NCBI RefSeq assembly: GCF_004664715.2
Contig: NC_051066.1
Location: 79,560,735-79,624,734 of the forward strand
From: Peromyscus leucopus
Taxonomy: Eukaryota; Chordata; Mammalia; Rodentia; Cricetidae
Direction of reading: 5' to 3'
DNA length: 64,000 bases
This document shows, one piece after another, positions 1 through 12,449 of this stretch; position 1 is the stretch's first letter; every line of letters starts with the position of its first letter. A program made the position numbers and the translations under genes. Under the pieces are notes generated by a model. That model ran no database searches. It saw nothing but the letters and a program-made list of their open reading frames with translations, and was not told the DNA's origin.

Positions 1-2605
1 TGGTAATGTTTGCAACTACATTACACTCATACACACACAAATATGTATATATGTATGTATAAAACACAAACATAGAAATATGTATATGTATATAACTATT
101 GAGAAAAAAATGATACCAAATATGTGTGTTTAATTTTTTTATATTTCTGGTTTAGGAATTACAATGTTAAATTAAATGCTGGTTTCAGAAATGCACACCT
201 AAGCTGTCTTTCTGTTTTCTGGTTTACTCTGAATTTTTATTTTCACATTTATCTTTTGACCCACAAGAAGCTAAAATTTTCTTTGATCATGTCACTCGAT
301 GTGACCTTTATTTTTTTTATGAAGACATATAACCTATTTACAGTACTTATAATACTATACTAACTGTTTTATAACATCCTGTGTGCACACTGAAGAAAAT
401 AAAGCTTTGTTAATACATTGTTGTAACTCAGTATTTCATGGTGGGGCATTTATGATATTACATTTGTTTAATTCAGCTAAACTATTGTGTAGCTAAATAT
501 ATTATGTTTTTTTTTTCTACTAGAAGAAACATCTTAAGTAAGGGGGAAAAATGCTTCCCTGAGGAAATTTCTTGTAAATTCTGCCTAGTCTGCTTCAATA
601 TAGAAGGAGCAAAAGAAAATAGTTTTTAAAATTATTTTCTAATTGGAAATATGAATTAAAAATGAGCCGGGCGGTGGTGGCACACGCCTTTAATCCTAGC
701 ACTCGGGGGAGGCAGAGGCAGGAGGATCTCTGAGTTCGAGGCCACCCTGGACTACAGAGTGAGTTCCAGGAAGGGCACAAAGCTACACAGAGAAACCCTG
801 TCTTGAAACCCCCCCCCCCAAAAAAAAAAAAGTATAACAGTTATTTAGAAAAAAGTTAGCTTTTCTCCTATCAGTGACAGCATTACGTAAATTTACCTGT
901 GTGAAATACATGCTTTAAAATGGGACCTTTAATTTGTTACTTAGATGTTTGTTTTCCTGTTTTGTTTTTCTTTTTTGCTACAGTTTAAAAATATTGGAGG
1001 TAATATTCTCCTAGTGGATGGACATTGAGAATCAAATTGTGTATTTTTATAAAATTTGAAAATTAGATCAACATACTTAGCATTATATATAATATTTAAG
1101 ATCATTTTTTTGTCCCAAGACCTTGAAATGTATTGCTTTTCTTGAATTCCATAACTTCTGCCCCAGAAGATTTAATAAGAAAAGCAAACAATAACATAAG
1201 CGTGTTATCAGGAACAGTATCTAAATCTGACTGCCTAGTTTTTATGTAAAAAAAAATTTTAGTGTATCTACAGCCTTATTGAATTTATATAATGTCTTAA
1301 GTTAATTCTAGGAGGTTTTTTTTAGCTTAACAAATACAACTTTTAATTGTTTAATATTTTAGGGGATTCTAGCCATTATCAACCTCAGCTCTCTCTACAG
1401 AGCTATTTTTCCCAGGGATTTAATGGGTCACTAAGTTACCACGGAATTGAGGAACATTACACAACTTTGCTATATTTCCCTATATTTCTCTCTCTCTTTG
1501 TGGTTTCTGTAGCTTTTCACATAATTAGGTGAACACTGACAACATGTAAGGTACAATATTTTATTGTTCCAAGTAATTTGTCTTGAATTGATCCACATTC
1601 ATGAGACTTTGCGAACGGAAGGATGTTCTCATGGGTAGCTGAAGGAGGAAGAAGTTACGCTGCTGCGAACAGCAGTGATGCACCTTGCTGTTTGTGAAAG
1701 CTGCGACTTAATAAAGCATGTAGAGAGTTGATGGCTTTTCATTTAAAAATTTGAACATGAATTCTTTGCTCTATACTTGTTTTTTCTTTCCTTATAAATA
1801 GTAGGTTGTAAATTACAATTTTTACTTTCCTCAAAATAACCTTACTTGGAAAACTGAAGTGAACTCAAGATGGAACATGAGTGACTTAAATTGAAATAAA
1901 CTTCTCCATTCTTGATTCTGTTTTAATGCCTTCACATAGCAGTTTAAATTACTGTATTACAATGTTTTGTACATATTGAGCAATGTAATTTTAACATACA
2001 GATAAAATTATGTAGACTATGGAAATTTCTATATTTCAGCTTTATAGCCCTTTATTGAAAAATCTGTACTCTTCTTAGATCTACTTTTCCTGTTTGTAAT
2101 AAATGTTGGTCTATGTCTGTGTGATTATTCAGATTTTACTCTAAAACTCTTCTTCTTGATCTGATGTTTCTTAAATGCATAAATATAGAGAAAATAATAG
2201 GAACTACTTGCAACCACAGCCACAGCTGCTATGGATAATTATAGTACCGTTCTATAAATGAAAAGTATTTTTGTACTTTTTATATTTTCATACTATTACA
2301 AATATTAAATTATTTTAAAGTTTTATTGAAGTATCTTTCTCCTCCCCATATGTGTAGCACTGATACTTAAGTATTGTTGCTATTAGTAGTGTATAGGTTT
2401 TTTTTCCTCTTGTGATCCAAGGCATTTCATACTATTTGCAAAAGACAGCTGTTTCTAAAGTTTCTTTAAGTAAATTTTACTATAGTTTATATCTTCTAGG
2501 AAATTTATTCTTTTCTTCTGACATTTGGTCAGTCTTTTTTGGTTTTGTTTTGAGGTAAAGTACTCTAAAGTTTTTTTAATTTCTCAACTTTAATTTCATA
2601 TTCAT
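1..2605 (+). promoter_or_regulatory. Candidate intronic poly(A) region of Cstf3 intron 3
   Basis: AT-rich sequence with a single SINE. It carries AATAAA at 398-403, 1710-1715, 1895-1900 and 2098-2103. The last has TGTA at 2065 and 2095 upstream and a GT-rich stretch at 2106-2123 downstream, the layout expected of a working poly(A) site. Human and mouse CSTF3 are known to have a conserved poly(A) site in intron 3, used for a short isoform in feedback control. That this is the homologous site is inference: AATAAA is not rare in AT-rich introns. Confidence 0.4.
664..831 (+). repeat. B1 SINE, nearly full length
   Basis: Starts GAGCCGGGCGGTGG, with cricetid-type GGCACAAAGCTACAC, a run of C and an A12 tail at 820-831. 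Confidence 0.92.
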
Positions 2606-4500
2606 TTACTTGTGTGTGTGCATGCTCACACTTGTGCCGTCTCTTGCCTGTGGAGGTCATTGGACAGTTGCTCTCTTTGTACCATGTAGGGACCAGGAAT
2701 CAGGCTTAGATTGTCAAACTTGGTGGCAAGGCAAGCAAGTTTACCCCCTGAGCCATCTCATCAGTCCTGGATTTCTCAACTGTAAAGCAAAATTATAGTG
2801 CTGGGTGGTGCCTCCTAACTGTAATCACAGTTGAGAGGCTGAAGAAGATTTGTTCTCACATACTCCCGGCCAGCCTGTGCTACTTAGTAGTGATTTCCAC
2901 CTCACTTTGGGCTACAGTGAGAGAGACATGCCAAAAACTCAAAAGGAATCTGAAAATGTAGGAAAGTGCTAAATAGATTTATGATGTTTGTACATTGTAA
3001 AATCAGTTGGGAGAATTTGATCATGCAGTTTGAAGTTTTACCGAAGGTAGTGTTTTAGCCTGAATTTCCACCTTTGTGGAATAACAGTACTTATTTTTTT
3101 TTTTAGCTTGTTAGAACTATAGACATTAAGGTCGTAGAGGATAGGGCTTTGAGATGGCTCAGTAGTTAATACCAAATACTGCTCTAATAGAGGAGTTTGG
3201 TTTTCCGAACATCAAGAGGCTCACAAATGCCTGTAACGCCAGTCCCAGAGGATCAGAAGATCTCTTTTGGACTATAGCAGCAACTGCACTTATGTGCACA
3301 TATCCCCAAACAGACACATACATACAATTAAAAATAAAATTAACCTTTAATATTTTTAAAAATACTTAGATGTATGTGTTATGAATGTTTTGCCTGGTGT
3401 CCACAGGGGTCAGAGGAAATCATCATACTCCCTGGAGATGGAGCTAGAGGTGTTTGTGAGCTGCCCTGTGGATCCTGGGAACCAAAGTGTGTGGCTTGCT
3501 TTATTTATTTATTTACTTACTTACTTACTTATTTACCTTGAGAGGGTAATTTTGGCATATGAGTTTCTCCCATCCCAAGAGGTGAAAATATACCCCAATA
3601 TGGTATCCATGAGTAAACAAAAATGTTCAAATGCTTTACAATACTGTACTCAAATTCCATAGTTGGAAATAGAAATAATTTCAGCACAGAAAAGACTTCA
3701 GGGTCCTTGACTCTGAACACTTTGGCAGTTGACTTTATTTTTTAGAAAAAGGCCCATGGAATTCCCCCCCTCTTCCCTTTTTTTCCCCCTTGAAGACTCT
3801 TGCATGCTGGTTTACAGGCATGTGCCACCATGTTTTGAATGTATCTTTTTAAAAGCTAAACTTTGGGCTAGTAGGATACAGGCACTCACACACAAGCTTG
3901 ACAACTTGAGTTCAATCCCAGGTCCTTACGTGGAGAAAAGAAGAAAACCAACTCCAAGCTGCGCAATGACTTCCACACTCAGGAAAGTAAATGTTAATTT
4001 TTTTAATTCTACTTTGTGGGTTTTTTTTTTGGTGGGTAGGTTTTGTTTTGTTGCTTATTTTGGTTTTTTTTACATTTTTTTTGGAGACAGGATGTGATTT
4101 AATTCAGGCTGGCTTCATGTTTAGCTTTGTAGCAAAGAATGACCTTAAATTCTTCTTCATTCATTTCCCTAGTTCTACTCCCATCAACTGGGATTACAGG
4201 AATACTCTACCACACTGAGGTGGATTAGTTTGTTTTTTAATTATTGTGTGAATGCCACAGCAGCAGAGGTCAAAAACTTGAGAGTTGATTCTCTTCCTCC
4301 ACTGTGCGTTTCAGGGATTGAACTCAGGTTGCCATGTTTGTGTGTCAAGCAATTTTACACCCTTGTCTCACTGGCCCTGGTCTATTTAGACAGTATCACT
4401 CTGCCACCCCAGCTGGTCTTAAACTCAGAGCAGCCCTGCTTCAGCTTCCCAAGTGCTGGCATAGTTCCCTCTACCCAGATAAGCTACATTCTTAGTGAAT
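2606..4500. repeat. Cluster of old B1/B2/B3 fragments
   Basis: Antisense B3 about 2610-2770 (ends GAGCCATCTCATCAG), diverged sense B1/B4 2797-2950, sense B2-like 3143-3343, antisense B2/B3 3380-3495, ATTT/ACTT tetranucleotide tract 3499-3534, sense B3 3862-3985, antisense B1-type 4060-4217, antisense B3 4240-4379, antisense B1-type 4380-4475. All are eroded and boundaries are approximate. Confidence 0.6.
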
Positions 4501-4841
4501 GTGGGCAACAATGCATTAGCTTATTACTGAACTCTTGTTCTCTTAGCAAATTCCTAGCAGGAAAGAAGTAGTTGGTTAATATAATAGATTGAAGTCTATG
4601 CATGCTCCCCCATCTGAACAACGATAGTGAATATTTGCGTTGATTACACCTTGTTTAAAAAAAAAAAAAAAAAAAGCCCACCTGCTTTTCTTAGGCCCAG
4701 GGAAGCTTAATGGGGGTAGGTTTCCATTTCGTATGCCTGTGACTTCCAAAGGAAATTTTCCTGTTTGGAGGTGTTAATAAGTTTTTAAAACATCCATGTC
4801 AAACACAAAAGTTGAAATGTGTTTTTGAAATAATGTGTTAT

Positions 4842-4941
4842 GGGGGTTGGGGATTTAGCTCAGTGGTAGAGCACTTGCCTAGCAAGCGCAAGGCCTGGGT
4901 TCGGTCCTCAGCTGGGGGTTGGGGGTGGGGTGGGGTGGGGG
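4842..4941 (+). repeat. ID SINE with G-rich tail and perfect 9-bp TSD
   Basis: Tyr/Ala-tRNA-like ID body GGATTTAGCTCAGTGGTAGA through GGTTCGGTCCTCAGC, then a GGGGT-rich tail instead of an A tail. The duplication ATGTGTTAT is at 4833-4841 and 4942-4950. It is a SINE, not a functional tRNA. Confidence 0.92.
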
Positions 4942-4950
4942 ATGTGTTAT

Positions 4951-5640
4951 CATACTGAAAGTCAACAAAGTCCCAAAGTTGTATTTTCTTTTTTAAATCT
5001 TCAATCTAAATATTACTCCCTAAACATGTTTGGTGGTAGACATTGTAGAAAATTTCACCTTTTGCATATAATATATGACATTGTTTTTCTTTATCTTAAA
5101 ATCCACTCATGGGAGATGACCCTTTTTTTATGATGTATTTTCTGCCTTATAATGGATTTGAAGAAACAAACAGTGCTGACCGTTCAATGATAATGGTTTT
5201 CAATTTTTTTTTTCCACTCGACACCTTAAATGCTGGACCATTGGCATATTTAAAGCAAAGGATATTGTTTTAACTGTGAACTATAGAGAAGATAAATTAG
5301 GTTTCTTACACATGAGTACATCAAATTGTTACCCTTTGGAACACATGAGTCTGAGTTGTGTACCCCAGTATTGTGATTTGATATTCTAACAATGAATACA
5401 TGGTAAAGTATTTCTACCTGCCACTTTGGGAAGTTGAGGCCTTAGAGGGCAGTCAGTTTTTATTTTTGTCTGGCTGAACGTTCCCTTACCTTGTGAAAAG
5501 GTAATTTTGTTCTTTCCTACATAGTAAAGAGGTGCTCTGAGGTGTCTTATTAGGTGTTTGGTAACATTTGTAGCTGTTGATCCAATGTACAGTCAGGGAT
5601 AGGAATATGTGACTTTGTTCACCATCACCACCCTCTTTTG
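4951..5640. other. Repeat-poor intron 3 stretch
   Basis: AT-rich sequence with no SINE, coding or RNA feature that I recognise. Confidence 0.6.
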
Positions 5641-5713
5641 AGACAGGGCCTTACTGTATAGTCTAGGTAAGCCTTAAACTCTTATCTACTTATCTCCAGT
5701 TAGGAGCTGTTGT

Positions 5714-5879
5714 ACTTTTTTTTTTTTTCTTTTGTTTTTTTGAGATAGGGTTTCTCTGTGTAACCCTGGCTGTCCAGTAACTTGCTCTGTAGAGCACACT
5801 GGCCTTGAACTCACTGAGATTCGCCAGCCTCTGCCTTCTGAGTGCTGGGATTAAAGGCGTGCACCACCACCACCTGGGT
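5714..5879 (-). repeat. B1 SINE, antisense
   Basis: T-rich tail, then GAGATAGGGTTTCTCTGTG and a right end TAAAGGCGTGCACCACC. An older B1-like fragment (5640-5710) lies next to it. Confidence 0.9.
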
Positions 5880-5974
5880 CCTGTGGCAATTTTTTACTTA
5901 GTAAATTTATTGTTGGTTTTTAAAAATTGAAAAAAAAAATTGTGTCTATATTTTTGTATGTGGTTTTGTACTTA

Positions 5975-6830
5975 TGAGTGCAGTGACTGACCGAAGCCAG
6001 AAAGATAATATTACATCCCCTAGAACTGGAGTTACAAGCAGTTATGGGGCAGAGAAAGGAACTCGGCAACAAAGCACTAAGTGTTCTTAACCACTGAGCC
6101 CTTGTTCCATAACCTTTTAAAAATCTTGGCCAGGAGTGGTGCTTTCTACCAGAGTCCCAGCACTTAGGGTGAAGAAAACAGGAAAACAAGTTGAAGGCCA
6201 AACACTGCCCTGCATTATATGGGACCTTTCTACCCCTATTAACCAAGGAGATGGCTCAGCCACCTGAAGATCTGAGGTCAGTATTCAGGATCCATGTGGT
6301 GGAATAAGAAAACAGATGCCCCAAGTTGTCCTCTGACTTGGCACGTGCGTGCTTACCCTCCCCAATAAATTAAAACCCATCAATTTCAAAAGGCCAGCTT
6401 AATGTCAGTGTCAAATTCTTAAGAATCTGACAAGCTTTAAGGACATGTCATGTTTTATCAAGAGAATCCATTAAACTAGAGAAAATTAGTGGCAGCATTT
6501 TCCAGTAGCCAAGCTACGTCATACCAAATCTTAATGTTTTAAGTTTCTTATATAACATTCCTTCAACTCCTTTGTCAGCCAGTATCATTGGTTATCCGTT
6601 TTGGTTTTGCTTGCAGTTAAGAAAATTTGGGGGGACTAGAGATGTCTCAGCAGTTAAGAACACTGGTTGTTTTTCTAGAGGACGGGTTCAATTCCCAGTT
6701 CCCACATGACTGTTCACAGTTGTAAGTGTAGTTCTAGTAGGTCTGGCCTCCAAAGGCTCCAGACATACAGGTGACGCACAGACATAATGCCTGTGGAGTA
6801 CCCATACATACGAAATAAAAGTATTTGGAT
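5975..6830. repeat. SINE cluster: B2-, B1+, B3+, B2+
   Basis: Antisense B2-like 5975-6100 (TTAACCACTGAGCCC), diverged sense B1 6127-6235, sense B3 6245-6375 (GTTGTCCTCTGAC), unique spacer, and sense B2 6632-6826 (TCTCAGCAGTTAAGAACACT). Confidence 0.65.
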
Positions 6831-7189
6831 ATTGTGATTCTCATAGTTGGAACCTGGTAGGTGACCAAAATGCTTAAAAAACATTAGTACTTAGAGTTAA
6901 CAGTCCAGATTATATAATGATCACAAAGTTTAATCTACTCTTGTGGCATAAAATGATTATTAAATTATTATTTTACTTTAGAAAAAATGGGCACTATTTT
7001 CTCCAGACAGTGTTTAAAATTGTGAACCTCATGCCTCAAAAATGGAAGCTGTTTTTATAGTCTGTTTTAAACTTATTTTGAAATTATTTAATCTTAAATT
7101 AGATGAACATACCAAACACTCTGAACATATTCTTTTCTTTAATGGGCCAGTTTTTGTTTGATAATTTGTTCTTTTGTGGTTTTTCTTTG

Positions 7190-7336
7190 TTTTTGTTTTT
7201 CAAGACAGGGTTTCTCTGTGTAGCCCTGCCGTCCTGGAACTTGCTCTGTAGACCAGGCTGGCCTCAAACTCACAAAGATCAGCCTTCCTCCACCTCCTGA
7301 GTGCTCAGGTTAAAGGTGTGCACCACCGCCCAGCAT
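7190..7336 (-). repeat. B1 SINE, antisense
   Basis: CAAGACAGGGTTTCTCTGTG to GTGTGCACCACCGCCCAGC. Confidence 0.92.
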
Positions 7337-7439
7337 TTGCTGTGAAAATACTTGTTAAGGAATGATGATAAGAAAAAGGAATCTATTCAGTGCCCTTGCA
7401 GTTTGTTTTTGAGTATTTTCAGTCCTTGGATACAAGTGC

Positions 7440-7760
7440 AGAATCTGCACATTTAGAGGACCCTATAATCTCAGAGGCTGAGGCAGGAGAATACTGTCAG
7501 GTCTACAGAGTGAATAACAAGGCCAGTCTGGGCTATTTAGTGAGACTTTGTCTCAGAAAGAATGAAGTAAACTGGGATTGTAGTTCAGTGATGGTGTCCT
7601 TCTCTAGCCTTGGGTTCAATTCAGATACTTAAAATGAAGTGTGTAAACAAGCATAGTGACCTTAGTTCTCACACACAGGAGGCAGAAGCAGGTGCAGTCC
7701 TGTGATTTTTGAGGCCAGTTAGGGTTATGTAGAGAGACCTTGTTTCAAACATAAGAATTA
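7440..7760 (+). repeat. B4 (ID_B1-type) SINE plus B1 fragment
   Basis: B1-like 7448-7562 followed by ID-like 7565-7630 (GTAGTTCAGTGATG), the dimer seen in B4. A further B1-like piece is at 7640-7755. Confidence 0.6.
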
Positions 7761-8367
7761 TGTGTGTAACATTTAATAAGTATTATTCATCTTTTGATGC
7801 ATAAGTAAATAATTTTTTGAGATACTTGATTCAAGCAAAGCTGGGGATTTAAATTTAATAATTCTAATTCCTTAATGTTCATTGTTTGCTCTCAGTTTTC
7901 TTGCCAGAATTTTTTTATTAATTGTTCATTTAAGTCTCGGAATTTGGGGGTACACTTAAAAACTAGATTACTCAAACATATAACACTAAGGGTGTAGGCC
8001 ATTATGCTAGTTTACACATGTCAGAGTATAGTAATTTTCAGAGTATAGTAATTAACATGCAGGCTCAAATTATACTTTATATTAGAACGTTTTATTGTTA
8101 TTGCCTTAGCTATATAGCCTAAGCCTCCCAAATGCTAGAATTACAGATAAGAGGATACAGATATACATATATACTTGCTTTATATGTCTTATCTCAAGAA
8201 TTCTTAGTACTGTTCTGCTTACTCCACCCGCCACCCCTGACACCTTTATTGTAAATATTGATTTGAGGGAAAAGGTAAGTACTCTTCTAGTCCCCGGTGT
8301 ACTTTTTTTGAAATGAAGATTGATTTTTTTTTTTTTTCTCTCAGCATACTTCTCTCATATACTCCCT

Positions 8368-8500
8368 GTTTATTTGTTTTTTGAGACAGGATTTCTTTGT
8401 GTCGCCCTAGCTATCCTGGAACTCTATAGACCAGGCTGGCTTCAAATGCAGAGATTCTCCTGCCTCTACCTCCCAAGTGCTAGGATTAAAGGCCTCTCAT
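8368..8500 (-). repeat. B1 SINE, antisense
   Basis: TTTTTTGAGACAGGATTTCT to GCTAGGATTAAAGGC, truncated at its 5' end. Confidence 0.85.
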
Positions 8501-8763
8501 GCTTATTTCTAACATAAGAAAGTGTTATATAAACCCTCCAAGTGATAATAATGGCTACTTCTGAGATTACATTGTTTCCATTTTTTCTTTAGATATTTAC
8601 TTCTATAGGATTCTAAAAGGCCAGTATGATATTTTACATTTTAAGTTGTTTACCTGTAAAACAACTTTCAGTTTTGTTTTCTAAATTTGAAGAACTGTAT
8701 AATTTTACTTTTAATATATTTAATGATGTTTATTCCAAAACTTTTTTGGGTTAGAAAATTATG

Positions 8764-9095
8764 AGCTGGACAGTGGTGGCATATGCTTTTAATCCCAGCA
8801 CTGTGGAGGCTGAGACATAAGGATTTCTGTGAGTGGGAGGCTAGCCTGGTCTACAAAGCAAGTTCCAGGACAGATGTTACACAGAAAGACCCATGTCTTG
8901 AAAAACAACAACAACAAAAAAATTAGAGAATATCTGTAGTAGTTTGTAACTTTAAAGACTGTGTAGCTAGGCAGGGCTGAGGTGGTGGTGTATACCTTTA
9001 ATCCCAGCACTGGAAGACAGAGGCTCTTTTGAGTCCAGGCCAGCCTGGTCATCGTGAGTTTTAGGATATCCAGAACTAGGTAGTGAGACAGCATA
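8764..9095 (+). repeat. Two sense B1 SINEs
   Basis: First copy 8764-8924 with a (CAA)n tail; second copy 8967-9090, diverged and shortened. Confidence 0.85.
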
Positions 9096-9324
9096 GAATT
9101 GTGTTTTACAAACTCAAGTCTATGTTTTTGTTTGTGGTTTTATTTTTGGTTTGCATGAAAGCCTAGTCCTTAAAAGAACCCTAATAAGGTGGAGGTTTTA
9201 GTAGAATGAAACAGGCGCTTTCTGATATGTTTGTGTTAGTTGTAGTCAGATAAAATTGTCTCTAGTCTTTAAAATATTTTCCAGTAGTACGGTTTACTGT
9301 TAGGTCCAAAGATTGTTAGAAAGG

Positions 9325-10035
9325 GCATTTATCTGGGCAGAGGCAGGCGAATCTGTGTGAGTGCAAGGGCTGCTACAGAGAGAAACCCTGTGTGTGTGTG
9401 GGGTCCTTGTGTTTCTCAAACCTTACACAGTCTGTCTACTTTCAGAGGTTTTACACAGCTGTAGGTACATCATTTAAATTTTTTGCTTTCACTTTTTGTC
9501 AAGGGAGGGTGGAAAAATTTGTAAGTTATAAGACTATTCACTATCTACTGAATAAAAATGTGCTAGATGTTGTTAGTTGCTGTGCACATCTTTGGTGTAG
9601 AAGACAGAAAATATGGAGAAGGCAAGGCAAGTCAGTCCTCTTAAAGAAGATTTATACACTGAAGTTTATGTAGGAAATTAGCTGAGGATCCTTGGCAAAA
9701 AGGCCTTATTGAAGGAGAGGGAGAGAAGCACGCTTTGATTATTTGAAGCCCTCAACTGGCTTTGAATTTCTGCTCTCCTTGTTCCTAGCTCTGAAGTGCT
9801 GTGTCATGGGGATATACCATCCCTGGGTCAGCTTGGCATTTCAGTATTCTACATAAACTGTTAGGAAAGTTGTCTTTGTTTTAGACAGAATCTCAGCTGG
9901 GCTGTGGTGGGCAGCACTCGGGAGGCAGGTGGATCCCTGGGTTTCAGGACAGCTAGGACTGTTAAACAGAGAAACCCTGTCACAAAAAAAAGACAAGATC
10001 TCACTGTAGCCCTGCCTCCCCAGTGCTGGGGTGAA
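9325..10035. repeat. B1 fragments with a unique spacer
   Basis: Sense B1 remnant 9325-9390 ending in a TG run, then about 500 nt with nothing recognised, then sense B1 with an internal deletion 9893-9990 and an antisense B1 piece to 10035. Confidence 0.6.
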
Positions 10036-10139
10036 AAGCAGATGCTTCCATAAGAGGTTTCTTAAGTACAAGAATGTGAGCTAAATGGTTGGCATTGAAG
10101 AAAAAGAATGGGCACAAGACATTTAAAAATGCTTAAAGT

Positions 10140-10722
10140 TAACAAGGATGACCCCAGCTAAGACTCCAAGCAATAGTGGAGAGGTTGCCTGAACTGGCCT
10201 TCCCCTATAATCAGATTGGCGACTACCCTAATTGTCATAGAACCTTCATCCAGTAACTGATGGACGCATATGCAGAGATCACAGCCAAGCCCTGGGTGGA
10301 GCTCCCAGAGTCCAGCTGAAGAGAGGGAGAGAGGAGGGATTATATGAGCAAAGGATTCGAGATCATGATGGGGAAACCCACAGGGACAGCTGACCCAAGC
10401 TAGTTGGAGTTCAAGGACTCCGGACTTGGAACCTGCATGGGCCTGAACTAGACCCTGTGAATGTTAGTGACAGCTGTGTGGCTTGGGCAGTTTGTGGGGC
10501 CACTGGCAGTGGACCAGGGTTTATCCCTAGCACGTGAACTGGCTTTTTGGAGCCTATTCCCTAAGGAGGGGCTTGGTCCTGCCTCAACTGGATATGCCAG
10601 ACTTTGTTGACTCCCTAGGGGAGGTCTTACCCTCTCTGGGGAGTGGATGGGGGATGAGTGGGAGAAGGGGAGAGAGGGTGAACTGGTTGGTGTGTAAAAT
10701 GAAAAACTTAAATAAAAAATAG
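10140..10722 (+). mobile_element. L1-lineage 3' end (rodent Lx-type), 5'-truncated
   Basis: Contains the tail motifs GAACTGGCTTTTTGGAGCC, GGTCCTGCCTCAACTGG and TGTGTAAAATG, ending AATAAAAAAT. The same tail, better dated by a TSD, recurs at 38368-38662, which shows this is a dispersed element. Assignment to L1/Lx 3' UTR is from memory. No intact ORF. Confidence 0.7.
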
Positions 10723-10867
10723 CTAATAAGGTGAATAATTTTGTTACGGAGAAGTATCAAGTAGAAATAATTCTGAAAATAGTCATGCAAGTTTAGAAGT
10801 TAAGTAATGGAAAATTACTGTAAAGTTTTTTTCGTCTTTAAGGATTGTTTTAATTGCTGTAGTAAGA

Positions 10868-11045
10868 GTTTTTTTAATTGTATGTATGTGTGTTTTGCTT
10901 GCATGCATGTGTGTGCACAACATACATGCAGTGCCTACAGAAGCCAGAGAAGGGCATGAGATACCCCTGGAACGTGTGCTGAGAATCAAACCCAGGTCCT
11001 TTAGAACAGCCTGTGTTCTTAACCACTGAGCCATCTTTCTAGTGC
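10868..11045 (-). repeat. B2 SINE, antisense
   Basis: GTGTTTTGCTTGCATGCATG through TTAACCACTGAGCCATCTTT, the reverse of the B2 head GATGGCTCAGTGGTTAA. Confidence 0.85.
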
Positions 11046-11194
11046 CTATTTGCTGTTCATATGCTGATCCATCCATCATCTGTCTACCTACCTATCTTTT
11101 CTAGTTTTCTTGTTTGTTTTGTGTGGGGGGGGAGTGTATGGTTTTTTGTTTTTGTTTTTTTTTTTTTGTTTTGTTTTGTTGTTTTTGTTGGGGT

Positions 11195-11349
11195 TTTTGT
11201 TTGTTGTTTTTTGAGACAGGGTCTTACTTTGTAGCTCTGGCTGTCCTGGAGCTCACATTATAGACCAGGATGACTTCAAACTCACAGAAATCTGTGTGGT
11301 TCTGCCTCTGGAGTGCTGGAATTAAAGGTGTATACCACCATGCTTGTCC
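11195..11349 (-). repeat. B1 SINE, antisense
   Basis: T/GTTT-rich tail from about 11140, then GAGACAGGGTCTTACTTTG to GTATACCACCATGC. Confidence 0.88.
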
Positions 11350-11657
11350 TACTATTTAGGTTTTAAAGACAAATTGTGTGTTGGTTAGAACTTCTTACTT
11401 GGTTTCAGTTTTTACTTTTAAGTATAAAAACTAAGAAACTATAAAAACTGGGTTCCTCTGTACTTGTATTTATGTAGCTTGAGAAAAACATGAATTAATA
11501 TCCCAAAGTCTTATATTTTGAGAGAAGAAAATTTCGTCTTTATAGGAGCTGCCAAGTCTAAAGAAACCATTCTGTCAGTATCTAGCTGATCCATTAACAC
11601 AGTTTCCAAGTCAGCTTGTTACACAGAAAATAAATAGTTCATTTCCTGTAAGCATTT

Positions 11658-12125
11658 TTATGATTTATTTTTATGTGTACCAAGTGTGCAGTGCCCACAG
11701 AGGGCAGAAGAGGGCATGAGATCTGGAACTGGAGGTGTAGATGGCTATGAGCCACCACATGGGTTCCAGGAACTGAACCCCGGGTCCTTTGGAATAGCCA
11801 GTGCTCTTGGCCAGTGAACCATCATCCCAGTCCTGTTATATGCATTTTATTATTGAAGAAACAGTGTACACTGAATGGGACAGACACTGAAGGAGCAGGA
11901 ACCAAGATGAAAGCATACCAGTTATTTTTTTTCTTTTCTTTTTTTAAAGATTTATTTATCATGTATAGTGTTCTGTCTGCATGTATGCCTGCATACCAGA
12001 AGAGGGCACCAGATCTCATTACAGATGGTTGTGAGCCACCATATATGGTTGCTGGAAATTGAACTCAGGACCTCTGGAAGAACAAACAGCCAATGATCTT
12101 AACCTCTGAGCCATCTCTCCAGCCC
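11658..12125 (-). repeat. Two antisense B2 SINEs
   Basis: Copies at 11658-11834 (diverged) and 11945-12125 (AAAGATTTATTTATC to GAGCCATCTCTCCAGCCC), with about 110 nt between them. Confidence 0.9.
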
Positions 12126-12449
12126 TAGTTTTTTCATTCTAGTAACAAAAATTGAAACCTAACTTTAAACCTGCAGCTGTACTGAGGTCTTCTGAAATAC
12201 ATGAATATCTCTGGAGTACCTAAAGACCTACAGGGTACCCAAGTAGTGTGGCTAAAATTAAGAAAATTAAAAGCACAGCAGTGCTTTATAAGTAGTGGTT
12301 TCCAAGTTCCTGTCAGAAGTGAACTTGATAGATCAGATTCCAAATTTTATTGCTTTATAGTATTAAAAGATTTTGAGAAAGGTTGCCTCATTAAACAATG
12401 TTATTGATGAGGGAGTTGTTAATGAGAATTAGGTCGACATTGTAATGTG

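Noticed and set aside
1347..1532. 61-codon open frame near the intron 3 poly(A) candidates
   Set aside because: Short, no homology recognised, length expected by chance; no evidence that it is a terminal coding exon.
4842..4912. tRNA-like gene with A and B box motifs
   Set aside because: It is the body of an ID SINE with a target-site duplication; several similar copies exist in the window.
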